Below are positions 1 through 5,094 of a DNA stretch of 5,094 bases, piece by piece. Origin of the DNA: Candidatus Aegiribacteria sp. (GTDB taxonomy: Bacteria; Fermentibacterota; Fermentibacteria; Fermentibacterales; JCC-6); contig DAOWNO010000183.1 in NCBI GenBank assembly GCA_030642525.1, positions 1 through 5,094 of the forward strand, written 5' to 3'. How positions within the stretch are numbered: position 1 is the stretch's first letter; every line of letters begins with the position of its first letter. The position numbers and the translations under genes were made by a program. The notes under the pieces were generated by a model. That model saw only the letters and a program-made list of their open reading frames with translations. It made no database searches and was not told the DNA's origin.

Positions 1-1365
1 GTATCGCTTTTATTCGGATATGTCTCGAAAACATCTGAAAGACAGCAATCAATGGAGGAAGCGGCACAGGTGGCGTTATCACACCACGCAGCGGTCGAAT
101 ATGCCGCATTTGTGTACGCTTCCGGAAAGATATCTCCGGAGGATTCCTTACCATCTGTTGAAACCGGTGGAATCCTGTCAGAATTCCGGATTATAGAATC
201 GACACCGGTAGAAAGCAGAACAATCAGATACGAATTTCCGGGGATTTCCGAATTGTCAGTTGCTCCATCCCGCAGCGGCCTGATCGTTGCGGGAAACAGA
301 AATGACAGTGTTATTGTGTATCTGATGGAGATGGATACAGACAGAAACAGATCAGGCTTCCCTGTAACGGTATCTTCTATTCCTGATAACTGGATATTGA
401 AGGGCTGTGTACACGATATTGAACCTCTGGGTGTTCTTGCCTGCGATAACGATTCGGTTGATGTTCTTATCACCATATACGGTAATGGCACATCATCAGT
501 CTATTCTCTTGGGAATTTTGGAATTTCAGAATATTCGGTTAGAACCACCGGTCTTGCAGAATCAGCCCCTGTAGCTGTAATTACCGATGGAATTAACGGA
601 GGGATAGCTGTTGAACTCGATAGTGGAGAGATCGGCCAGCTGTATTCTCCCTCCGGAACATGTCCAGTGATCATGCCGGATGGAAAAATATATGGTGAAG
701 CTTTATCTGAAAAATCTGCGGCTTCCGCACTCGATTCTCCTCCAGTAATAGAAGATGTCTTTTTTGGAGATTTTGATCTTGATGGGAATTACGATACGGC
801 CTGGGCAAGCCATGCCTGTCTTGCCTGCATGTCATCAGCCAGGGAAATGCTTATTAAAGATGAAGTAGAATCCGCTGAGTTAATAGCGTGGGGATATATC
901 GAAGGCAGATACGGGCTGGGAGGATTATGGATTTGTAAGGATTCACAAATACTCTGGAGGAAGTATCTTATAAACGGTTTCCAGAATCTTGCTAATTACA
1001 GTACAGCTTTCGAAGGGTATAAAGGAAGAATATACTCCTATGAGAATACTTTGACGGGTAACAGGAACGGGAACCTTGAGATAGTTGATACTGACTCATC
1101 AAACCAGAGCATATTTGTGATTGACAGTGGCATTCCGGGAAATTTCAATGATTCGGGGGGAATTGATTTAAGCGCCATCTCCGAGGGAATACTGCTGCTG
1201 TATCTGGATCCTGCAGGATCAAATGATGTTCTGGTGAAAATGGAAATCTCAACGGGTATGCCTGATGAAGAACCTGTTCTGGATAATACTTACATATTCA
1301 GAATTAAACCTCCGGACAGATACAGAACTGGCTTATTGGTAACAGGGGGGAGGATCAGGGCATGA
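1..1365 (+). CDS. Beta-propeller-like extracellular protein with a calcium-type loop, N-terminus missing (5' partial)
   Basis: The reading frame is open from the first base and ends at TGA 1363-1365, giving 454 residues. The first in-frame ATG (base 52) has no Shine-Dalgarno sequence, so the true start lies to the left of the window. Numbering from the window edge, residues 1-7 are hydrophobic and look like the end of a membrane helix. An Ala-rich helical stretch follows (about 18-42), as in the stalk of a pilin-like or bitopic protein. The rest is beta-rich with FG-GAP/VCBS-like blades: a 'SAPV...GGIAV' strand pair near 188-204 and a 'PPVIEDVFFGDFDLDG' blade near 246-262. D257, D259, D261 and D265 form a DxDxDGxxD loop of the kind that binds calcium. 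A C273-x-x-C276 pair follows directly. It is the first visible gene of a minor-pilin cluster and overlaps the next gene by 4 bases. A propeller with such a loop recalls the PilY1 C-terminal domain, but homology is not shown. Other possibilities are a generic FG-GAP surface protein or a propeller-bearing pilin-like subunit. The propeller call is moderately sure; the function is unknown. Confidence 0.72.
   Translation, partial: VSLLFGYVSKTSERQQSMEEAAQVALSHHAAVEYAAFVYASGKISPEDSLPSVETGGILSEFRIIESTPVESRTIRYEFPGISELSVAPSRSGLIVAGNRNDSVIVYLMEMDTDRNRSGFPVTVSSIPDNWILKGCVHDIEPLGVLACDNDSVDVLITIYGNGTSSVYSLGNFGISEYSVRTTGLAESAPVAVITDGINGGIAVELDSGEIGQLYSPSGTCPVIMPDGKIYGEALSEKSAASALDSPPVIEDVFFGDFDLDGNYDTAWASHACLACMSSAREMLIKDEVESAELIAWGYIEGRYGLGGLWICKDSQILWRKYLINGFQNLANYSTAFEGYKGRIYSYENTLTGNRNGNLEIVDTDSSNQSIFVIDSGIPGNFNDSGGIDLSAISEGILLLYLDPAGSNDVLVKMEISTGMPDEEPVLDNTYIFRIKPPDRYRTGLLVTGGRIRA
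1346..1365 (+). promoter_or_regulatory. Ribosome binding site and ATGA translational coupling junction
   Basis: A GGAGG at 1349-1353 lies inside the end of the upstream gene, 8 bases before ATG 1362. The start codon overlaps the TGA stop of the upstream gene (ATGA, 1362-1365). This arrangement usually couples translation of the two products, which suggests they are needed together in fixed proportion. Confidence 0.75.
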
Positions 1366-1757
1366 AAAATAAAAAACTTTTCTTCCTTCCGAAAACACTG
1401 CTTCCAATTGTGACTCTGATGCTGATGACCTCCGCGATTCTGTTCTCAATGAAATTCTTCATCTCCGGAAGAATGGAACTGTCAGATAGAAGAAACGCTT
1501 TGATTCTGGCGACAGCTCAAATGGCTGATATTAACTATCAGGTGAACATTCCGGAAGATGGGTTATCAATCTGTCATGAATTTGTCGGTGATTCCGATTT
1601 TACTGTAAAAACAGCTGTATTAACACTCTCAGAGAACGAATGCGAATTATCTGTGGAAGTTACATCATCTTCGGGTGAAAGAGTTGAACTTGTACGAAGA
1701 TTCTATCTTGACTATGGAAGTGAGAATGAAATTGAGATCAAATCCATTTACAATTAA
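1362..1757 (+). CDS. Small single-pass membrane protein in a minor-pilin operon, function unknown
   Basis: This 131-residue protein has a basic N-terminus (K2, K4, K5, K11), one hydrophobic segment at about 13-34, and a soluble remainder expected outside the cytoplasm. The membrane segment lacks the G/FTxxE prepilin signal, so a prepilin peptidase should not cleave it. An Ala-rich helical stretch (about 44-55) follows the membrane segment. The C-terminal half (about 80-116) looks like alternating beta strands, which gives a pilin-like overall plan: membrane helix, short helix, then sheet. C71 and C94 could form a disulfide. The start is set by GGAGG at 1349-1353 and the ATGA overlap with the upstream gene. 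The next gene begins 13 bases after the stop. The gene sits just ahead of the PilV/GspI-type gene, the slot used by fimU or gspH elsewhere. It may therefore be a divergent, uncleaved minor-pilin-like subunit or an assembly partner. I do not recognise the family. Confidence 0.8.
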   Translation: MKNKKLFFLPKTLLPIVTLMLMTSAILFSMKFFISGRMELSDRRNALILATAQMADINYQVNIPEDGLSICHEFVGDSDFTVKTAVLTLSENECELSVEVTSSSGERVELVRRFYLDYGSENEIEIKSIYN

Positions 1758-1759
1758 AC

Positions 1760-1766
1760 GGGAGGA
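1760..1766 (+). promoter_or_regulatory. Ribosome binding site fixing the PilV-like start at 1771
   Basis: GGGAGGA at 1760-1766 ends 4 bases before ATG 1771. It decides the start. The same frame is open further upstream to an ATG at 1675, but that ATG lies inside the previous gene and would add 32 residues ahead of an otherwise textbook prepilin leader. Confidence 0.8.
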
Positions 1767-1770
1767 AACA

Positions 1771-2142
1771 ATGAAAAAATTCAGGAGAAGCAATCAGGGC
1801 GGGTTCACCCTTATTGAGTTGCTTGTCGCGAGTGTAATACTGGCGATGCTTATTGTAAGCCTTGGCTATTTCATAACGCAGATGATAGATAATACAAACA
1901 AAATAGATGACAAAACAAGAGCATTGGAAGTTTGCAGGCAGGGCATTGAGCAATGCAGGACCCTGGATCTTGTCAATGGAGTAACCTCAGAAAATATAAC
2001 CCTTGCAGAGTTAGATTTTGTAAGGCAGGTGACTGTCAGCGATTACAGTGTTGAGTATTCAGAGGCAAAACTTGTCGTATGTGAAGTTACATGGGATGCC
2101 TCTGGTGTATCCGAATCGATAACTTTAAGTACAGTCTTTTAA
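1771..2142 (+). CDS. PilV/GspI-like minor prepilin
   Basis: This 123-residue class III prepilin probably acts as a minor pilin in the tip or priming complex of a type IV pilus or T2SS-like pseudopilus in the cytoplasmic membrane. The 11-residue leader is basic (K2, K3, R5, R6) and ends in G10-G11. Cleavage after G11 would leave F12 as the methylatable first residue, with the conserved Glu at mature position 5 (E16). The hydrophobic helix runs from about 12 to 36. An amphipathic stretch follows, with 'ALEVCRQGIEQCR' at 51-63 resembling the conserved helix end of PilV/GspI proteins. The C-terminal strand 'VVCEVTWDASG' (102-112) resembles the V-x-V-x-W strand typical of that family. The mature length of 112 residues fits GspI. 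The start at 1771 is chosen for the ribosome binding site and the leader. The gap to the next gene is 18 bases. The prepilin call is near certain. The PilV/GspI subtype rests on motifs and gene order. Three cysteines (C55, C62, C104) are present. Confidence 0.9.
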   Translation: MKKFRRSNQGGFTLIELLVASVILAMLIVSLGYFITQMIDNTNKIDDKTRALEVCRQGIEQCRTLDLVNGVTSENITLAELDFVRQVTVSDYSVEYSEAKLVVCEVTWDASGVSESITLSTVF

Positions 2143-2147
2143 TAGAG

Positions 2148-2154
2148 AAGGAGG
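2148..2154 (+). promoter_or_regulatory. Strong ribosome binding site for the large PilW-like gene
   Basis: AAGGAGG at 2148-2154 stands 6 bases before ATG 2161. The same heptamer and spacing recur before the next gene (4525-4531 to ATG 4538), which supports both start choices. Confidence 0.8.
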
Positions 2155-2160
2155 ATTGTA

Positions 2161-4524
2161 ATGAATTGGTTGAAAAAAAGTAGAAAAGGCATGACGCTTG
2201 TTGAGATTACTTTAGTAGTAGTGATCCTGGGAGTAGTGCTTGGAGCGGTGTTTCTTCTGCTTACCAGGGGGACAGAGGAATTTCATTTCGCGAGAAGACA
2301 GAACGAATTGAATCTCTCGGGAAGGCAAGTTCTTGAAACCCTTACGAACACCATTATCTGGGCAGGTTATATGCCTAATCCGGCATGGGATGATGATGAA
2401 TGGCATCCGATAACAATAGCAGCTACCAATGAGCTTGAATTCTATGCTGATTTTCACCCGTACGAGGTTCTTGAGGATACGGACTACAGAAAAATCAAAC
2501 TTCTCCTGTCCGGAAATGTTCAGATAATTGATCGAACCGCTTCGATTTCGCAAACCGTAGGTAACAACATATCCAACCTCTCGTTTACTTACCTTGATGA
2601 AGATGGAGTGATAATTGATACCCTTTCTACAGAGGAACAGCGGGATCAGATCAGACATATTCAAATAAGGGTTGAGCTTTCATCGGAATACTCGGGTAAT
2701 GTATATACGACCGTAATGTATACTACTGTAACACCTCGAAACCTGGGAGTAAACCATGATGTTGACCCAATGTTTGGCGGCTGGCCGAAAATCAAGGGAA
2801 ATATCGCTTTCAATGTTCCGGGAACAGCCGGATCACCAAGCTGTACCATTGATCAAAACATGATGATAAGCAGATTAAGCCTGTGGGGTTATAAAGTATC
2901 ATTGGTAACTGACGATTGTCTGGAAACTTTTGATTATTCGAGTATCAACCTGCTTATTCTCAGACATATGAATTCGGGTATTCACCCGTCTCCCACTGCT
3001 GAATTCCTGAACAGTCTTCAAATGCCAATAATTACAATGAATGGAGAAGAAGCTTCGAGTACATTTTCAATGGGCAGTAGTTTCAAGGACACAACGGGAA
3101 CTCTGATGAGGGTAATCGAAGATACACATCCCGTAAATAATGATCTTGGGGACTCGCTGTTTACCGTCTATTCAGAATTGGGAGAACATTCGATCCTGTA
3201 TAATTTCGATTCAGAAACGACGTTGCTGACAAAAGCAAATGATGGCGACGATTATTCCGGAGTGTGTTTTCAGCAGATCGGTTTAGAACCAACACGCAGA
3301 GTACACTACTCCCCCTGGGAAGCTTCAAAATTCACCAGCGATGGCTGGCTGCTATTCAGCAACACGGTATCGTGGGGGACCTGGATCCCTGAAGAGGATC
3401 TCGGTGAACCCATCATGCCTATTGAAGATTTTGAAAGAACGGACGAGCACTTCCCGGAATTGATCATCACATCAATTGACTTTGGAGCAACTTTTTGTCC
3501 TACATTTGATGACTCATTCGAATACGAAGATGTTGATGTTTACATGAGTACAACAAACGATTCTGTTTTCGCCGGAAATGGAGAATGGGTCAAGGCAACC
3601 ATGGATCATGTTGCGGCGGATGTTGAATGGACAGCCGTATGGGAGGCGGACAGCAGCCGCTGGAATAGAATAATTCTCGATACTCCCTTCATACTTCCTG
3701 CCGGTGAGAATCTCATGGTAAAAGTAGAGAAGTATGAAGAGGATATTTCAGGATCTTTCGAATGGGGATGTATAAGCACCGGATTGGTTTATCAGTGCCG
3801 CGACAACTCCGATAACGGTAGCGATCCGAATAGCCTGGTAAGAAACAGCTTCCTTCCGGTTATGAGGCTGAACACTGCCATTCATGGAACCCTTGAAATG
3901 ATTGAAAAAACGGATAGCAAGGAAGAAATACCTGTAAATACTTTCTTCAAGTATTCCGACTTTGAAGGAATATATACGCCTGACCTTTTCCCGGTGGATG
4001 AATGGGTAAGCGGTGGAAAGAAAGACGACTGGCAGTTTGGTGAACCTGTATTTGTCCCGGGTATTGATCCAGCGCTAACCGGTGATAATGGCGATAGAAT
4101 AGCCGGAACAGATCTCGGAATTGTAGATCCACCTGAAACATACGATGGATTGTACGATGATAACGCGTTTTCATGGCTGGTTTCTCCTTCTTACGAAATG
4201 CCTGCAGCAGGTACATATAACAAAATTACTCTCAGGTACTACAGGTGTAACAGACTGGCACCGGCAGACAACGGATTTGTCTGGGTGGGATTTTCCGATT
4301 CGCTGACTCCACCCGATTCCGCTTCAGCTGATTGGCAGCTGGTAAGAACGTATATAGATAATCAGAATACCTGGGCTTACGAGAATGTTAACATAAGTTC
4401 TAAATTTGATGACTATTCCACAAGTGCGTACTTCTTTCTCAGATTTGGTCTCAGTTCTAATTTATCTGATGTTCGCGGTGGCTGGAATCTTGATAATATT
4501 CAAACATTTGGAGATAGTATCTAG
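2161..4524 (+). CDS. Giant PilW/GspJ-like minor prepilin fused to multidomain extracellular region
   Basis: This 787-residue prepilin is far longer than the usual 200-350 residues of PilW/GspJ. The leader (residues 1-10, basic, ending G10) should be cut before M11, with Glu at mature position 5 (E15) and a hydrophobic helix at about 11-36. Residues 40-200 match the PilW/PulJ pattern: an 'A-R-R-Q...L...AGY' helix, a 'NLSFTYLDEDG' strand (139-149), 'QIRHIQIRVEL', and a 'TPRNL' end (191-195). Three added regions follow. Residues about 208-408 look like a ThuA/glutamine-amidotransferase-like alpha/beta fold, with 'GYKVSLVTDD' (243-252), a buried 'INLLILRH' strand, 'MPIITMNGEE', 'THPV' (322-325) and 'DGWLLFSNTVSW'. 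No obvious nucleophile cysteine is seen, so it is probably non-catalytic. Residues 433-577 form a beta-sandwich module with 'DTPFILPAGENLMVKVE'. Residues about 601-787 resemble a MAM/jelly-roll module ('DDWQFGEP' near 622, 'LVSPS', 'GGWNLDN' at 773-779). By inference it is a pilus-tip subunit with an adhesive or binding role. Domain names are by eye. Confidence 0.88.
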   Translation: MNWLKKSRKGMTLVEITLVVVILGVVLGAVFLLLTRGTEEFHFARRQNELNLSGRQVLETLTNTIIWAGYMPNPAWDDDEWHPITIAATNELEFYADFHPYEVLEDTDYRKIKLLLSGNVQIIDRTASISQTVGNNISNLSFTYLDEDGVIIDTLSTEEQRDQIRHIQIRVELSSEYSGNVYTTVMYTTVTPRNLGVNHDVDPMFGGWPKIKGNIAFNVPGTAGSPSCTIDQNMMISRLSLWGYKVSLVTDDCLETFDYSSINLLILRHMNSGIHPSPTAEFLNSLQMPIITMNGEEASSTFSMGSSFKDTTGTLMRVIEDTHPVNNDLGDSLFTVYSELGEHSILYNFDSETTLLTKANDGDDYSGVCFQQIGLEPTRRVHYSPWEASKFTSDGWLLFSNTVSWGTWIPEEDLGEPIMPIEDFERTDEHFPELIITSIDFGATFCPTFDDSFEYEDVDVYMSTTNDSVFAGNGEWVKATMDHVAADVEWTAVWEADSSRWNRIILDTPFILPAGENLMVKVEKYEEDISGSFEWGCISTGLVYQCRDNSDNGSDPNSLVRNSFLPVMRLNTAIHGTLEMIEKTDSKEEIPVNTFFKYSDFEGIYTPDLFPVDEWVSGGKKDDWQFGEPVFVPGIDPALTGDNGDRIAGTDLGIVDPPETYDGLYDDNAFSWLVSPSYEMPAAGTYNKITLRYYRCNRLAPADNGFVWVGFSDSLTPPDSASADWQLVRTYIDNQNTWAYENVNISSKFDDYSTSAYFFLRFGLSSNLSDVRGGWNLDNIQTFGDSI

Positions 4525-4531
4525 AAGGAGG
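4525..4531 (+). promoter_or_regulatory. Ribosome binding site deciding ATG 4538 over ATG 4532
   Basis: AAGGAGG at 4525-4531 begins directly after the TAG stop of the upstream gene. Two in-frame ATGs follow. The one at 4532 abuts the site with no spacer, whereas the one at 4538 has the same 6-base spacer as the upstream gene, so 4538 is preferred. Confidence 0.78.
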
Positions 4532-4537
4532 ATGAAT

Positions 4538-5094
4538 ATGAAAAACGTAGGGAAGAAAAACGGTTCCGCACTTGTCATGACTGTAATCATTATGGTTGTT
4601 CTAATGATTATTGGTAGTGGAGTCTACATGCTGTTTCAGGCAAACGTATCATCCTACGAATGGGAAAAAGAGCTGATTCGTGCCAGATATACGGCAGAAG
4701 CGGGTACGAACCTTGCTGTATGCATGATCTTGGGCGGTATCGAAATGCCGCAGGATTCCTTTCCCAGGCAGTTGCTTCCCGATGATGGAATCGGCTGGTA
4801 CGATCTTACCGGAGCAGACCTGGGTGAAATCGTTGTATGGATCGATCCTGATGATAATAACGACGAAATCGAGGCTGCAAACGCTTACGGAGTCAGGGTA
4901 CTCAGTCGCGTGCAATTTGAAGACAATTCATATACGTACGGCATGGAAGTTAAAATGATGCCCGAGAATTTTGCCCGGTTCGCCTGTTTTCAGGATGATG
5001 GATCCGCATCCGGCTACTACGGTGATGGTTATGTTTTCAGTGGACCGTTTTTCGCGAATGGTCCGATAAATATAGCGAGCAGTAATAGTTCCAC
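4538..5094 (+). CDS. PilX/GspK-like minor pilin, C-terminus missing (3' partial)
   Basis: The frame is open from ATG 4538 to the right edge, covering 185 residues plus two bases. The N-terminus is basic (K2, K6, K7), then G9-S10-A-L-V leads into a hydrophobic helix at about 10-33. A helix ending 'RARYTAEAGTNLA' (48-60) closely resembles the A-x-x-x-A-E-A-G signature of PilX and other pilus-assembly proteins. The usual Glu at mature position 5 is absent: cutting after G9 puts M14 there. This is also seen in PilX and GspK, where the subunit caps the fibre tip. Residues 75-140 are mixed, with an acidic 'DPDDNNDE' patch (103-110) that might bind calcium. 'ENFARFACF' (143-151) and 'SGPFFANGPINI' (168-179) resemble an element I recall from large PilX-like proteins of FCB-type bacteria (F-A-x-F, then G-P-x-x-x-N-G-P-I). 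The gene follows the PilW-like gene by 13 bases and is surely in the same operon. It probably works in the tip complex with its two upstream neighbours. The full length is unknown. Confidence 0.85.
   Translation, partial: MKNVGKKNGSALVMTVIIMVVLMIIGSGVYMLFQANVSSYEWEKELIRARYTAEAGTNLAVCMILGGIEMPQDSFPRQLLPDDGIGWYDLTGADLGEIVVWIDPDDNNDEIEAANAYGVRVLSRVQFEDNSYTYGMEVKMMPENFARFACFQDDGSASGYYGDGYVFSGPFFANGPINIASSNSS

Noticed and set aside
52..54. ATG at 52 as the start of the propeller gene
   Set aside because: No Shine-Dalgarno precedes it, the frame is open to the window edge, and the codons before it encode what looks like the end of a membrane helix.
1345..1350. Run of six G (another at 1155-1160) as a possible phase-variation tract in the propeller gene
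   Set aside because: The runs are short, the frame is intact across both, and the 1345 run overlaps a ribosome binding site that explains its G-richness.
1675..1770. In-frame N-terminal extension of the PilV-like gene starting at ATG 1675
   Set aside because: It lies inside the preceding gene, has no good ribosome binding site, and would bury a textbook prepilin leader that starts at 1771 behind GGGAGGA.
2212..2664. Minus-strand open frame of about 150 codons, with others at 1738-1953, 2661-2849, 3947-4216 and 4649-4915
   Set aside because: All lie opposite convincing plus-strand pilin genes, lack recognisable domains, and read as antisense shadows of those genes.
4532..4534. ATG at 4532 as the start of the PilX-like gene
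   Set aside because: It directly abuts the AAGGAGG with no spacer. ATG 4538 in the same frame has the normal 6-base spacing.
1..5094. Defence, toxin-antitoxin, CRISPR, mobile element or RNA gene
   Set aside because: Nothing of the kind was seen. The strand is almost wholly coding with gaps of 18 bases or less, and no repeat arrays, transposase motifs or tRNA-like folds were noticed.

Overview
The window is a single, tightly packed, plus-strand gene cluster. It encodes the minor-pilin (pseudopilin) module of a type IV pilus or type II secretion-like machine. Five genes fill essentially all of it, and no gap between genes exceeds 18 bases. No promoter, terminator, RNA gene, mobile element, CRISPR array or notable repeat could be supported. 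Both edges cut through genes: the first gene lacks its start and the last lacks its end.

Layout: (1) bases 1-1365, the C-terminal 454 residues of an extracellular beta-propeller-like protein. It carries a calcium-binding-type DxDxDGxxD loop and was probably anchored by a membrane helix just upstream. (2) 1362-1757, a 131-residue protein with one N-terminal membrane helix and no prepilin cleavage site, coupled to gene 1 by an ATGA overlap. (3) 1771-2142, a small classical prepilin (GG/FTLIE) of the PilV/GspI type. (4) 2161-4524, a 787-residue prepilin. Its first ~200 residues are PilW/GspJ-like, and they are fused to about 590 residues of extra domains: a ThuA/glutamine-amidotransferase-like fold, a beta-sandwich module and a C-terminal MAM/jelly-roll module. 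(5) 4538 to the right edge, the first 185 residues of a PilX/GspK-like protein.

The order PilV/GspI, PilW/GspJ, PilX/GspK matches the minor-pilin order known from proteobacterial type IV pili (fimU-pilV-pilW-pilX-pilY1) and T2SS (gspH-I-J-K). In those systems the proteins form the tip complex that primes fibre assembly. By inference this cassette builds such a tip, with the enlarged PilW-like subunit and the propeller protein supplying exposed adhesive or ligand-binding surface.

The organism is a bacterium with moderate GC content (a little under half by eye) and strong AAGGAGG-type ribosome binding sites. Large secreted proteins with jelly-roll modules, and a PilX-like protein with a G-P-x-x-x-N-G-P-I element, recall Gram-negative FCB-type candidate phyla (Fibrobacterota, Cloacimonadota, Fermentibacterota and relatives). 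That placement rests on remembered protein style rather than a search, and is weak.
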